Origin: Spirochaetales bacterium
GTDB taxonomy: Bacteria; Spirochaetota; Spirochaetia; Treponematales; Treponemataceae
Direction: 5' to 3'
Length of the DNA stretch: 64,000 nucleotides
Assembly (NCBI GenBank): GCA_029098225.1
Contig: JAQXNX010000010.1
Span: forward strand, 186,001-250,000
Shown here one piece after another: positions 9,115-18,789 of the stretch (the stretch's first letter is position 1; the number at the start of each line of letters is the position of its first letter). The position numbers and the translations under genes were made by a program. Below the pieces are notes generated by a model. It did not search any database and had not been told where the DNA came from. It saw nothing but the letters and a program-made list of their open reading frames with translations.

Positions 9115-10434
9115 ATGGATAATTCTTCTGTTCAGAAAGCACAAAATATTCGAGATGTAATAAGATATCTTCAAAAATTTAAGAATGCACTCGTTGTAAT
9201 TTATCTCGATGATAAGATAATTAATTCTCCTCTATTTTCTTCTCATATAAGAGATATTGCACTTTTACATAAAGCTGGCTTAAAGGTTGTAATTATTCCT
9301 GGAGCAAAACAAAGAATTGATCAGGTTTTGCAGGACGCAAAAATTCAATGGAATTATAAAGACAATATTCGTGTAACAAATCAGGAAGCTATGCCACTTA
9401 TAAAAATGGCTGCTTTTGATGTTTCTAATATTGTAATGACAAGTCTTGCTGCAAATAATATTACTGCAGTTATTGGAAATTGGGTTCGCTCAAGAGCAAA
9501 AGGTATTCTTGAAGGTTATGATTTTGGAACTGCAGGCGAAATTGAAAAACTGGAAGTAAATGCAATCCAGACTGTTCTGGAACATGGTTTTATACCTATT
9601 TTTCCTTGCATTGGCTGGAACAGCACCGGACATCCATACAATATTTCTTCTGCTGAATTATCTCAACAAGTTGCTATAAACCTAAAAGCAGATAAATTAT
9701 TTTTTGTAATGAAAGATGGCGGAATAGACAGCAGCAGATATTTTATTCCAGAAAATTTTGCACTTTCGGATTCTGGAGAAGTTCCTGCAATGAATCTTGA
9801 GGAAGTAGAAATTTTCCTTAAGAAAAATATTCATAAAAACGAAACTGTTGAAAAAATACTTGCACTGGCAAAAACTGCCTGTAATAACGGAGTAACAAGA
9901 GTTCATATTTTAAATGGCGAAATTGATGGAGTTCTTCCTTGCGAAATCTTTAGTGATTTAGGTTCCGGAACAATGATTTATTCTAACGATTACGGAAAAA
10001 TCAGAAATATGGAAAGAACAGACATTCCAGCAATTTTATCTATTATGAATCCTTTTATTCAAAACGGAAAACTTCTTCCAAGATCAGAAAAACAGCTTGA
10101 AGAATCTATGCAGGACTTCATTGTTTACGAGCTGGATGGCGGAGTACATGCCTGCGCCTGTCTGCATTTTTATGACAAAAAGCAGGCAGAAATTTCTGCA
10201 GTTGCCGTAGATGAAAATTTTTCTCACATGGGAATTGGCCCAAAAATAATAGAGCATCTTATTTCAAAAGCAAAAAAAGAAAAAATCAAATCCGTATTTA
10301 TTATGACAACACAAGCTTCTGACTGGTTTGAAAAACTTGGATTTACAGAAGATAAAATAGAATCAATTCCTGAAGAAAGAAAAAAAATCTGGACTCCGCA
10401 GAGAAACTCAAAAGTATTCAGATTAAATTTCTAA
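9115..10434 (+). CDS. argA: N-acetylglutamate synthase (amino-acid N-acetyltransferase), ArgA type
   Basis: 439 residues. Residues ~20-290 are an amino-acid-kinase fold (IPGAKQRIDQVL near 65, GTAGEIEKLEVNAIQ near 145, NGVTRVHILNGEIDG near 260); residues ~300-430 are a GNAT acetyltransferase with EISAVAVDENFSHMGIGPKII as the acetyl-CoA-binding segment. This two-domain build is that of ArgA, which makes N-acetylglutamate from glutamate and acetyl-CoA as the first step of arginine synthesis; the kinase domain normally serves as the arginine sensor. It has its own consensus promoter and no ribosome-binding site. No other arginine gene is nearby. Confidence 0.85.
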   Translation: MDNSSVQKAQNIRDVIRYLQKFKNALVVIYLDDKIINSPLFSSHIRDIALLHKAGLKVVIIPGAKQRIDQVLQDAKIQWNYKDNIRVTNQEAMPLIKMAAFDVSNIVMTSLAANNITAVIGNWVRSRAKGILEGYDFGTAGEIEKLEVNAIQTVLEHGFIPIFPCIGWNSTGHPYNISSAELSQQVAINLKADKLFFVMKDGGIDSSRYFIPENFALSDSGEVPAMNLEEVEIFLKKNIHKNETVEKILALAKTACNNGVTRVHILNGEIDGVLPCEIFSDLGSGTMIYSNDYGKIRNMERTDIPAILSIMNPFIQNGKLLPRSEKQLEESMQDFIVYELDGGVHACACLHFYDKKQAEISAVAVDENFSHMGIGPKIIEHLISKAKKEKIKSVFIMTTQASDWFEKLGFTEDKIESIPEERKKIWTPQRNSKVFRLNF

Positions 10435-10457
10435 AAATAAAAACTAAAAGGCCAAAT

Positions 10458-11594
10458 ATGCATATTGAAAACTTCAGACAAAAAAATATTATCTGGTACG
10501 GAAGATATTTAGATATTCAAAAAAATCTTCAGTCTTTAAAAGAAAATCTTCAAGGTGTAAGATTTTTTTCTTATTCAGCAAGTGGTTTTTGTTTTGTTTT
10601 AAAAGGTAAAAAAGCTGTTGCAAAAATTATAAGCGATTCAAAAAGTTGGGATGAAAACACCAAAGCTATAATCGGGATTTTTATCAGCAAAGGAAACAAC
10701 ACGAGCTGGAGTAGTCTAAAAGATGAACCTGATAAAAGAATAATTCTTACAAAACCCGAAAATGAAATTACTTTATTTGAATCAGAAAAAGAAGAAACCG
10801 TTACAATTCGTGTTTTAAAATTAAGCGAAGCTGCCTTTGGATATTCCGGATTAAAAGAATTAAAAATAGAAGGAAAAATAATTCGACCAGGAAATACAGA
10901 CAAAAATGATTTTTTTGGAAAAATAGAATTCATTGGAGACAGTATAACCTGCGGATATGGAATTGAAGGTGGAGAAGGACAAACCTTTACTACAAAACAG
11001 GAACGCGCCGATAAGACCTATGCATTCCTTACAGCAAAAATGCTTAATGCAGAAATTCAAAATTGCTGCTGGAGTGGAATTGGAACTATATCTAACTGGG
11101 TAGAACCTGTTGATAATAATCTTCCAAAAACAGACTGGTTAATTAATTCTCTCTGGCTTTATACAGACAAAAGTGTTTCGCTTCGATTAAAAATTGAACC
11201 TGAATTATGGGATTCCAAAAAATTTTCACCTGATATTGTTGTAATAAATATTGGAACAAATGACACAAGCTTTGTTCAAAAATATGAAGACAGAAGATTA
11301 GAATTTTTAGCTAACTATCGTTCGTTAATTGAATTAATTCACCTGCGCTCTCCAAAAGCAAAAATTCTTTGTACCCTTGGTGTAATGGGTCAGGAGCTTT
11401 GTAATACAATCAGCGAAGCTGTTGATTCTTTCAAAAAAGATTTTCCTTCTGTAAAAATAAAGGCATTTAAATTCCCGGTACAAGATGAAGCAACAGATGG
11501 AATTGGAACAGACTGGCATCCAAGCGCAAAAACTCATATGAAAATGGCAAAATTACTTTCAAAAGAATTACGAAAATTTTTTAAAAATTCATAA
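10458..11594 (+). CDS. CE2-type acetyl(xylan) esterase, SGNH hydrolase
   Basis: 378 residues with no signal peptide, so cytoplasmic or released by another route. The N-terminal ~140 residues look like the beta-sandwich of carbohydrate-esterase family 2; the SGNH hydrolase follows, with GDSITCGYG (Ser162), NIGTNDTS near 265, and the catalytic Asp/His in GTDWHPS near 350. CE2 enzymes remove O-acetyl groups from xylan or other oligosaccharides. It lies 24 bases after argA and ahead of two lipoprotein genes. Codons at 11311-11330 sit on a copy of the dispersed palindrome (residues NYRSL). Confidence 0.82.
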   Translation: MHIENFRQKNIIWYGRYLDIQKNLQSLKENLQGVRFFSYSASGFCFVLKGKKAVAKIISDSKSWDENTKAIIGIFISKGNNTSWSSLKDEPDKRIILTKPENEITLFESEKEETVTIRVLKLSEAAFGYSGLKELKIEGKIIRPGNTDKNDFFGKIEFIGDSITCGYGIEGGEGQTFTTKQERADKTYAFLTAKMLNAEIQNCCWSGIGTISNWVEPVDNNLPKTDWLINSLWLYTDKSVSLRLKIEPELWDSKKFSPDIVVINIGTNDTSFVQKYEDRRLEFLANYRSLIELIHLRSPKAKILCTLGVMGQELCNTISEAVDSFKKDFPSVKIKAFKFPVQDEATDGIGTDWHPSAKTHMKMAKLLSKELRKFFKNS

Positions 11595-11636
11595 ATTTTT
11601 TTTCCGAAATTAAAAGTTTTGGTTCATATTATATGT

Positions 11637-12569
11637 ATGAAATCAACACTTCAAAAGTTTATAAATTCTTTCTTAAATTTTTCTGCAGCTATCTTCGTGT
11701 CTTTAATATTTTTAAATTCATGTAATCTTAATGAAGTTCTTGCAGAGGAAGATAATTATGAAATTTATTTGCCAGAATGGCCACCAGAAAATTTTGAATC
11801 CTCCTCTCCCCTTCCCAACCCTTCTTATCCGGAACTATCACGATGGTTAATAAAAGTTCATACAAAAAATTATACTACAGAATATTATACTAACAATCGT
11901 TCGTTAGTAATTAATACAGATAAAAATTCACCTGCTGCAATTCTTGCTTATCCTGTAACTTTTATTTCACATAATTCAAGCAAAATCGAAAATCAATATT
12001 TTAAACCAGCTGGAAAAATTCTTCCTTCTAATAAAAATGAAAATAAGATTTTTTTAAGCTGGCAGGAAGGCTTTCTTGCAGAAATTTTTTTCGAAGCAGA
12101 AAAATGTAATTTTCCTGTAGAAAATTTTAACTGGAATAAAGCGCAAAAGACTATAGATACAAAATCAAAATCTTCAGAAGAAATTTTTTATAATCCCTGG
12201 TTCTGCAATAAATCCAGAATTCTTGAAAATATTATTCAGGGAAATTTCAAAGAAAGCTATTTAAATGCAACCGGTTCAATTTCTTTAAACCTGGAAGACG
12301 ATATTATAAAAGATAAAATTCAGGCATATTTAATTTCTTCATATATTCCGGAAAATCAATTTATTTACCGGACAAAAAATGTCACTCTTTTGAAAAATCA
12401 AAAGGAATTATTTATTTCTGACTCAAACAACGCTTTTATTTCGCAAAACAATTATTTTTCTGCCCACATTAATTCAAATCCGCATTATGGAATAATTTTT
12501 GAATGGAAAAGTAAAAAAAATATATCAGCAGAAATTGTTTATCTGCCGATATTTAAAGATGAACTATGA
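11637..12569 (+). CDS. lipoprotein, unknown function
   Basis: About 310 residues. An N-terminal hydrophobic helix ends in the lipobox LNSC, so it is probably lipid-anchored. The mature part is Asn/Lys/Glu rich with aromatic residues and no motif I recognise. ATG at 11637 is preferred to the in-frame start at 11619. TATTAT (11627-11632) lies only four bases upstream and no ribosome-binding site is seen, so the mRNA may be leaderless. Its stop overlaps the next gene by four bases. Nucleotides 11889-11908 are a copy of the dispersed palindrome and encode TNNRSLV. Confidence 0.65.
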   Translation: MKSTLQKFINSFLNFSAAIFVSLIFLNSCNLNEVLAEEDNYEIYLPEWPPENFESSSPLPNPSYPELSRWLIKVHTKNYTTEYYTNNRSLVINTDKNSPAAILAYPVTFISHNSSKIENQYFKPAGKILPSNKNENKIFLSWQEGFLAEIFFEAEKCNFPVENFNWNKAQKTIDTKSKSSEEIFYNPWFCNKSRILENIIQGNFKESYLNATGSISLNLEDDIIKDKIQAYLISSYIPENQFIYRTKNVTLLKNQKELFISDSNNAFISQNNYFSAHINSNPHYGIIFEWKSKKNISAEIVYLPIFKDEL

Positions 12570-13753
12570 AAAAATTTTTTTTACTTAAGCTGATTGTACT
12601 TACTCTTTCTCTTACTGCATTAATTAGTTGTGGAAAGAAAAAACAGAATGATTTTTCTCAAATTCCAGAAATGGAAACAAAAAAAGGAAATCATATCTGG
12701 TATTATTTTTCAAATTCAGGTTTTTCAGAAATTGATAAACCGCAGAATGCTCCTTTAAGACCACAAACTCCATGGACTGAAACAATCAGAATTTCAAGCG
12801 CAGCAAATGCTACAGAAGATCAGAATGGAAATACTTTAGGTTATGCTGTTGTAAATCGTCTTGGAATAATTTGTTTTGAAGGAAACCAAAAATATCTTTC
12901 ACAGGATTCTAATGTTTTTGATAATCGAACTGCAGGAAATCTTGTTTTTTTAAATAACACTCCTATTTTTTCTGTTTACAAAAGTGCATTCTTCAATGAT
13001 ACAATTTCAGATGTACAATATAAAAATGATGGAGCAAATCATCTGTTTTTAATTCAATTTGACTCAAAAGCTAAAATTTCTTATCCGCTTGTGAATACGA
13101 CAAACCTTGTAGATAATAAAAATTCAGAAGTTACAGATTTTGTATGGGATGGATTAAACTGGCTTTGCAGCATAAAAACTATTAACGATACTAAAACAGA
13201 ATTTTCTTATCTTTCATGGAAACCAAATGTTCCTCTTCTTTCTCTTTCTCCATCACAAGCAAAAGATAAAATAACTATTCAACCTTCAAACATGGAAGAA
13301 TTTAAATCTGCAAAAATCTTACTTGATTATAAAAATGCTCCAGAAAGAATTAAAGCATTATGTAAAGGTTTTTTTGATGAAGTTCCATTTTCGCTGGAAA
13401 TAAAAAATGCTGATGGAACTTCTCCACGAATTTATAAAAATGAAATTTTAAATTCGACAAAAGAAGAATTAAATGCAAAAGCAATTATTGCTCCAAGCTG
13501 GAGCTGCGTCCTTTTTGAGGATGGAACTCTTTTTCTAGAAGGCGCATTACCGGGTAAACACATTCTAAGAGAAGGTAAACCAATTGCTATTCGGCTGCCA
13601 AAACTTCCGGCAGGCTTTGTTTATTCAGATATTGTTATTTCAAATTTAACATTATATGCTGCATGGGAAGAAACTTCATTTTATAAAACTGGAAGAAGCG
13701 GATTTTTACAGGTTGATCTGGAAAAATCGCTTTATAGTAAAATTAAATTTTAA
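12566..13753 (+). CDS. lipoprotein, unknown function (possible beta-propeller)
   Basis: 395 residues with a signal peptide ending in the lipobox LISC. The mature part contains recurring Trp/Gly/Asp-rich strand segments (FVWDGLNWLCSIK, LSWKPNVPL, APSWSCVLFEDG), which suggests an all-beta, possibly propeller, fold; I cannot name a family. It starts in an ATGA overlap with the upstream lipoprotein, so the two are probably made together. It precedes an outer-membrane-like protein gene, which fits an envelope complex. Confidence 0.65.
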   Translation: MKKFFLLKLIVLTLSLTALISCGKKKQNDFSQIPEMETKKGNHIWYYFSNSGFSEIDKPQNAPLRPQTPWTETIRISSAANATEDQNGNTLGYAVVNRLGIICFEGNQKYLSQDSNVFDNRTAGNLVFLNNTPIFSVYKSAFFNDTISDVQYKNDGANHLFLIQFDSKAKISYPLVNTTNLVDNKNSEVTDFVWDGLNWLCSIKTINDTKTEFSYLSWKPNVPLLSLSPSQAKDKITIQPSNMEEFKSAKILLDYKNAPERIKALCKGFFDEVPFSLEIKNADGTSPRIYKNEILNSTKEELNAKAIIAPSWSCVLFEDGTLFLEGALPGKHILREGKPIAIRLPKLPAGFVYSDIVISNLTLYAAWEETSFYKTGRSGFLQVDLEKSLYSKIKF

Positions 13754-13845
13754 CAGGAGATAAAATTTGCGGCGATAAAAGCATGAATATTTTTTTAAAA
13801 AAATTGAAGCAGTCAAAAATATTTATGCCAAAAAAGGAGAAATTA

Positions 13846-14586
13846 TTGAAGTCTAAAAAAATATTTCTTTTTATATTTTTTTTATTCTCATTTATGATTT
13901 TTTTACAGGCACAAATTCCTGTTAGCGATGATGAACAAAATAATAACTCGTCTACAGATATTATTGAAAATCTGTCTGATAAGACTGATAACACAAATCG
14001 TCCTTTTGATTTATTTGCTTGCATGGATGCCGGATTATATTTAAATCCGGAACAGTCAAGTTTAAACAGTGCCCCGTCTCCTATTAATTTTGAACTTTCA
14101 TTTGGAGCAACAATTCCAAATTATACAATGTTTTCTTTTCAGCCTTCGCTTACTTTTTTTATGATGAATCATCTTTTATTTGAAGAACGCGCATTACCTG
14201 CCGAAATTGAAAACCGTACAAGCACAACATTAAATTTTTATCTAAATCTTCCTTTTGCTTTTACGCTGAAAATTCCAAAAAGTAAATTTCATTTTTCGCT
14301 TGGTTTTGCTACTATGATTAGATTTGCATTTCTTGCAGCAGGAGTTCATAACGACGATGAAGGATTTTCTGGATCAGCCGGAGAAGACATAACATTAATA
14401 AATAAATGGTTCTGGAAAAATCTCCACTGGCTTTATGCAACTATAGAAGCAGACTGGCTGTATGAAGTTTCTTCAAAAATTAATGCAGGTCCTTTTATAT
14501 CTATAAAACTACCTTTCGGAAGTTTAACAACAGAAAAATCTCCACAGGGAATGATTTTTTCTGCCGGATTAAAAGTCAGTTTTTAA
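13846..14586 (+). CDS. outer-membrane beta-barrel-like protein, unknown function
   Basis: About 246 residues. A TTG start at 13846 is chosen because AAGGAG lies six bases upstream and the resulting N terminus is a clean signal peptide (basic start, hydrophobic run ending FLQA). The earlier in-frame ATGs at 13783 and 13825 would add a long charged tail before it. The mature protein has alternating hydrophobic/aromatic strands (FELSFGATIPNYTMFSFQPS, LNFYLNLPFAFTLKIP) and ends in a strand with terminal Phe (GLKVSF), typical of outer-membrane barrels. Partner genes upstream encode two lipoproteins. Confidence 0.6.
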   Translation: MKSKKIFLFIFFLFSFMIFLQAQIPVSDDEQNNNSSTDIIENLSDKTDNTNRPFDLFACMDAGLYLNPEQSSLNSAPSPINFELSFGATIPNYTMFSFQPSLTFFMMNHLLFEERALPAEIENRTSTTLNFYLNLPFAFTLKIPKSKFHFSLGFATMIRFAFLAAGVHNDDEGFSGSAGEDITLINKWFWKNLHWLYATIEADWLYEVSSKINAGPFISIKLPFGSLTTEKSPQGMIFSAGLKVSF

Positions 14587-14609
14587 TTTAAATTTTTTTA
14601 TTCTTATCG

Positions 14610-14638
14610 TTGCGTATAAAACTATTGTCTATTATAAT
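14610..14638 (+). promoter_or_regulatory. promoter of the sodium/solute symporter gene (leaderless)
   Basis: TTGCGT at 14610-14615, a 17-base spacer and TATAAT at 14633-14638. The ATG follows after eight bases (TTCTTATT) with no purine-rich ribosome-binding site. Confidence 0.65.
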
Positions 14639-14646
14639 TTCTTATT

Positions 14647-16209
14647 ATGTTTATTAAATTATTTTTACTTATTCTTTTCTTTGCAATTTTTATTTTCGTT
14701 GGCATTAAATGCCGTTCAGTTAGTAAAAATGTAAATGGTTATGTTTTAGGTGGACGAACTGTAGGTCCCTGGCTTACTGCATTTGCGTATGGAACTTCTT
14801 ACTTTTCTGCAGTAATTTTTGTAGGATATGCCGGACAGTTCGGATGGAAATTTGGTGTTGCTTCAACCTGGATTGGTCTTGGAAACGCTTTTATTGGTTC
14901 TCTTTTACCATGGGCAATTTTAGGTCGAAGAACAAGAATCATGACACAACATTTGAATTCAAAAACAATGCCAGATTTCTTTGGACAGAGATTTGAATCA
15001 AAAGGTTTAAAAGTTGCTGCTTCTGCAATAACATTCCTTTTCCTTATTCCATATACAGCATCTTTGTTCAACGGACTTTCTAGACTTTTTAAAATGGCCT
15101 TCAATGTTGATTATTCAGTTTGTGTAATTGCAATGGCTGTTCTTACAGCTATTTATGTAATTGTTGGCGGATACATGGCAACTGCAGTAAACGATTTCAT
15201 TCAGGGAATAATTATGCTTATTGGAATTGTTGCTGTTATTGGAGCTGTACTTGCTAAAAACGGTGGATTCATGCAGTCTCTTTCACTTATGTCAGAAATT
15301 GAATCTCCTGTAATGAAAGGCGCATTCACCTCATTCTTTGGACCAGAGCCATTTTTCCTTTTAATTGTTGTTTTGCTTACTTCATTAGGAACCTGGGGAT
15401 TACCACAAATGGTTGGAAAATTCTACGCAATTAAAAATGAGGAATCTATCAAAATTGGAACAGTAATTTCTACATTCTTTGCAGTAATTATTGCCGGAGG
15501 CTGTTACTTCCTTGGCGGCTTTGGACGTCTTTTTATAAAAAATCCTCCTGCAGGCTTCAACGATTTTGACAGTATTGTTCCAACAATGCTTTCTGGTCTT
15601 GGTGATGTATTAATTGCTGTAGTTTTAATTCTTGTTTTATCTGCTTCAATGTCTACTCTTTCTTCGCTTGTATTAACTTCGAGTTCAACACTTACTCTGG
15701 ACTTTATTAATTCCTTCAAGAAAAAAGAAAAGACTGATAAGCAAAACCTTTTTGTACTTAGAATTTTTGTTGCAATCTTTATTATTATTTCGGCCGTAAT
15801 TGCAATAATTCAGGCTAAATCAAAAGTAACTTTCATTGCACAGCTTATGGGAATTTCCTGGGGAGCTTTATCTGGTTCATTCCTTGCTCCATTCCTTTAT
15901 GGACTTTACTGGAAAAAAGTTACAAAACCTGCTGTTGCTGTTTCTTTCTGCTTTGGTTCTGTAATGATGATAATCCAACTTTTTGTTTCTATGAAGATAA
16001 TTCCAGTTTCAGGAATCTTTAGTGCAATTTTTAAAACATCACTTCATTCTGGCGTTTACACAATGCTTGCTTCTCTTGTAATTGTTCCGCTTGTAAGCAT
16101 TCTTACCCGCAAAGGCATTCCTTCAAAAATTGATGATATGTTTGCCTGCTACGATACAACTGTTATGGTTCCTGTAAAACAGGTATTAACAGATACAGAA
16201 GAAAAATAG
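14647..16209 (+). CDS. sodium:solute symporter (SSS family)
   Basis: 520 residues with about 13 membrane helices and the SSS-family pattern: an N-terminal VLGGRTVGPWLTAFAYGTSYFSA segment, the DFIQGIIM helix near 180, and a GTWGLPQMVGKFYA segment near 255. The family couples sodium entry to uptake of proline, sugars, pantothenate or carboxylates; the substrate here cannot be read. Given the xylan enzymes on both sides, a sugar or acetate is possible. It has its own promoter and a strong terminator. Confidence 0.85.
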   Translation: MFIKLFLLILFFAIFIFVGIKCRSVSKNVNGYVLGGRTVGPWLTAFAYGTSYFSAVIFVGYAGQFGWKFGVASTWIGLGNAFIGSLLPWAILGRRTRIMTQHLNSKTMPDFFGQRFESKGLKVAASAITFLFLIPYTASLFNGLSRLFKMAFNVDYSVCVIAMAVLTAIYVIVGGYMATAVNDFIQGIIMLIGIVAVIGAVLAKNGGFMQSLSLMSEIESPVMKGAFTSFFGPEPFFLLIVVLLTSLGTWGLPQMVGKFYAIKNEESIKIGTVISTFFAVIIAGGCYFLGGFGRLFIKNPPAGFNDFDSIVPTMLSGLGDVLIAVVLILVLSASMSTLSSLVLTSSSTLTLDFINSFKKKEKTDKQNLFVLRIFVAIFIIISAVIAIIQAKSKVTFIAQLMGISWGALSGSFLAPFLYGLYWKKVTKPAVAVSFCFGSVMMIIQLFVSMKIIPVSGIFSAIFKTSLHSGVYTMLASLVIVPLVSILTRKGIPSKIDDMFACYDTTVMVPVKQVLTDTEEK

Positions 16210-16233
16210 CTTCATATTTTTCTGGAGGCATAT

Positions 16234-16269
16234 AAAAAAAGGCTGTCCATGTGAGGACAGCCTTTTTTT
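16234..16269. terminator. bidirectional intrinsic terminator after the symporter
   Basis: A perfect 15-base stem (16234-16248 with 16255-16269), seven A/T pairs plus GGCTGTCC/GGACAGCC, around the loop ATGTGA. It ends the symporter transcript and would also work on the other strand. Confidence 0.9.
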
Positions 16270-16271
16270 AT

Positions 16272-16382
16272 AACGAGCTTTACGCAGTTCCGCTATCGCT
16301 CCAGCCTCTTCCTTCGCTTACTAACTAACGTTAGTTCGCTTAGTTCAGAGTCCGCCTTCGGCGCAGCTTCAATCTCTTGCCC
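16272..16382. repeat. intergenic repeat, copy 1 (left of GH120)
   Basis: Read on the minus strand it has GGCAAGAGAT, GCGCCGAAGGCGG, GCGATAGCGGAACT and AGCTCG in that order. The same blocks occur in the same order on the plus strand at 18606-18683, so the GH120 gene is bracketed by an inverted pair. Copy 1 is longer and holds the palindrome AACTAACGTTAGTT (16323-16336). Confidence 0.55.
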
Positions 16383-16383
16383 G

Positions 16384-18459
16384 TTACAATAATTCAATTT
16401 CATCCTTTAAATCTGCAAAAGGTCCCGGAACCACATGTATTCCACGATGGTTTCCAAAAAAATCTTCATTAAAAATAATATCACGGCCATCTCGGTTTTC
16501 AAAACGTTGTTCAGGCTCAAAAGCATTACCAAGAAGGCTGGTTGTAATTACGCCGGTAGTGTAATCACCCAAAAGCTCTTTGAGATTATTTTTTAACATA
16601 CCTGATTTAAGACTTATTTTTGCTTTAGATTTTCCGGCAATAACAAGCTTGTCTTTTTCATGCCTGCAGACTGTTGCACCATTAAGATAAACGTTTCCGC
16701 CAAGCCAGACTGGCAAATGACCAAAATGATATTGTGCAAGAGGTCCCATATCAGGTTCAGTATCCATCATAAAGTTTTTAATCCATTCATCATAAGTTGG
16801 AAAAATATCAAACGGAGAAGTACCGACAACTTCGTAATCTGCATCCGCTGCAGTTTTTGCTTTGTCTTTTACATCATTTTGCTGAACAAATATATTGTTA
16901 TATATTCTATCATCTCCATGAAGGATTGTCATAAAGCCTGCAACTTCTGTACGGTGACGAATATGGTAAGGAGTATAACGAGGTTCTCTCTGACCATTTA
17001 CAATGCTGTCTACACCGGAATTTATAAGACTGAAGGAACCATGTATCAAATTGTGAACAACAGCAATACCTTCACTTGGAATTGTAATGGAAACCTTTGA
17101 AAGTAAAAGATTGTTATCAATTGTTGTAGGTCCATGTCCAACTTCTATAAACACGTCAGTACTGAACATTGCACCTTTTGCAGCTTCACGGCCTTCCGGT
17201 CTCTGATTATTGTACATAAGATTTTGAGTTATACGAGCTCCCTGAGCTTCCCAGTCGAGCCATACGCCCATAATACAGTCATGAATGTGGTTGCGTCGGA
17301 TTACTACATCAATTGCAGCGTGGAGTTTAATTCCCGCAGTTTCGGCACCACCAAGCTGCTGAGAATTACAGATATGGTGAATATGGCAGTCTTCAATTGT
17401 AGAGAAAACTCCGCCCATACGGCCTACAATACCTGTCTGCTCGCAGTGATGAACATGACAGCGCCGCACAATATGAGATCCGATATTTTCCTTTGTCCAG
17501 CCGTGATACTGGCCACGACAAACAGCATCACGTTCCATCTGTGTAGGGCTCTTGAGATGCTTTGTATAAAAGTACATGTCATTTTCTTCGTCGCGGTATT
17601 TACCAAGAGAGATTCCGCAGCAGCGGCTGTTGCAGACTTCAAGGTCTTCAAAAATCCAGCCCTTACTCCAGTGTGGGCCAATGAGTCCGTCCTGGTAAGC
17701 AGCCGGAGGAGCCCAGGTTGTTGCTCCGTTACAGATTTTAAAGCCGCTCACGGTGATGTAGTTGAGTCCGTTCTGATCCGGCATAAAGCAGTTACGCCGA
17801 ACAAGAATTTCTACATTCTCTTTATTTGGATCAAGTCCTTTAAAGTTACAATAAAAAACTGTAAAGCTGCCGCGTTTTATTTCTTTAGCCTGTGCATTTA
17901 CGATATATTCTTTTGTGCAGCTTCCATCATCATTATATTGAAGAGCAGGAGCTTCTCCTTCCTGTTCACAGAACCATTTGTATTCTGATTCCTTCTGGTT
18001 CCAGGCACATGGATCTGCTTTGCCGGCAAGACATTCTTCAAGGCTTGCAGTCTCATACATCATTCTGTCGTTCAAAATAACGCAGCCTGTATGACGGATA
18101 GTTTGCGCAAAATACCAGTCTCCACAAACATAAGAGGTATAAGGATTGTAATCACCAAATATCCCGTTATTTACCTTAGCTATCCATACATCTCCTTTAA
18201 ATTTTTTCCAGCCCTTTATAATTTCTGAACCACTAATTACAGCGCCAAGAGATTTTTCTGATTTATATGTAATGCGTTGCTCCTTTGCATCACCAGTTCC
18301 ACCAAACTTAGGTACTACCTGTTCTCTATAAATTCCAGGTGCTACAAGTACTTCATCGCCTGCCTGTGCAATTGCTGCTGCCTGATTAATTGTTTTAAAT
18401 GGCAAAGCTTTTGTTCCATTTCCATTTGTTTTTGCCTTCGCATTTACATAATAAATCAT
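16384..18459 (-). CDS. GH120 beta-xylosidase (right-handed beta-helix)
   Basis: 691 residues without a signal peptide, so intracellular. The N terminus (MIYYVNAKAKTNGNGTKALP, then QAGDEVLVAPGIYRE) is the beta-helix start of glycoside hydrolase family 120. Later family segments are FGDYNPYT near 100, WAPPAAYQDGLIGPHWSKGW near 250, ETAGIKLHAAIDV near 375, WLDWEAQGAR near 400 and FIEVGHGPTTID near 435; the Asp of WLDWEAQ and the Glu of FIEVGHG match the nucleophile and acid/base of known GH120 enzymes. These remove xylose from xylo-oligosaccharides. AGGAG precedes the ATG. G+C is higher than in neighbouring genes and the gene is bracketed by inverted repeats, which could point to transfer. Confidence 0.85.
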   Translation of the reverse strand: MIYYVNAKAKTNGNGTKALPFKTINQAAAIAQAGDEVLVAPGIYREQVVPKFGGTGDAKEQRITYKSEKSLGAVISGSEIIKGWKKFKGDVWIAKVNNGIFGDYNPYTSYVCGDWYFAQTIRHTGCVILNDRMMYETASLEECLAGKADPCAWNQKESEYKWFCEQEGEAPALQYNDDGSCTKEYIVNAQAKEIKRGSFTVFYCNFKGLDPNKENVEILVRRNCFMPDQNGLNYITVSGFKICNGATTWAPPAAYQDGLIGPHWSKGWIFEDLEVCNSRCCGISLGKYRDEENDMYFYTKHLKSPTQMERDAVCRGQYHGWTKENIGSHIVRRCHVHHCEQTGIVGRMGGVFSTIEDCHIHHICNSQQLGGAETAGIKLHAAIDVVIRRNHIHDCIMGVWLDWEAQGARITQNLMYNNQRPEGREAAKGAMFSTDVFIEVGHGPTTIDNNLLLSKVSITIPSEGIAVVHNLIHGSFSLINSGVDSIVNGQREPRYTPYHIRHRTEVAGFMTILHGDDRIYNNIFVQQNDVKDKAKTAADADYEVVGTSPFDIFPTYDEWIKNFMMDTEPDMGPLAQYHFGHLPVWLGGNVYLNGATVCRHEKDKLVIAGKSKAKISLKSGMLKNNLKELLGDYTTGVITTSLLGNAFEPEQRFENRDGRDIIFNEDFFGNHRGIHVVPGPFADLKDEIELL

Positions 18460-18605
18460 GAAAAAACTCCTGTATTTTTTTTCAATTTTTCAATGCAATC
18501 AAACTGCAAAAAGAAAAATCTCAATATATATTATAAACCTCAAATTCAAGAATTATTGAAATTATATCTACAAGAATAGGAAAAAAATATAAAGATAATT
18601 AATCA

Positions 18606-18683
18606 GGCAAGAGATAGGAAAAGCGCCGAAGGCGGCCGTTTGAAAAACGGCTGAAGGCGAAAGCCGGAACTTTGGATAGCTCG
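18606..18683. repeat. intergenic repeat, copy 2 (right of GH120)
   Basis: GGCAAGAGAT (18606-18615), GCGCCGAAGGCGG (18623-18635), then GCGAAAGCCGGAACT and AGCTCG (18678-18683), in inverted orientation to copy 1. It also holds CCGTTTGAAAAACGG, a small hairpin. The 330-base gap at 18460-18789 contains this repeat, a poly-T hairpin and the promoter of the next gene. Confidence 0.55.
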
Positions 18684-18728
18684 TTTTTTGCGCAAGCAAA
18701 AATGCCTCCATAAAAAAATTTCTAAAAA

Positions 18729-18758
18729 TTGACAGATTTTAAATTTTCAAGGTATTAT
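18729..18758 (+). promoter_or_regulatory. promoter of the gene at 18790
   Basis: Consensus TTGACA at 18729-18734 and TATTAT at 18753-18758, spacer 18, about 30 bases ahead of the start codon. Confidence 0.7.
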
Positions 18759-18789
18759 AAAATAACATTATTAAAAAGGCAGGTTTAAA

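Noticed and set aside
17134..17988. 284-codon frame on the strand opposite GH120
   Set aside because: The minus strand encodes a clear GH120 enzyme over the whole length; the antisense frame is a by-product of its higher G/C content. The same applies to the frame at 16660-17100.
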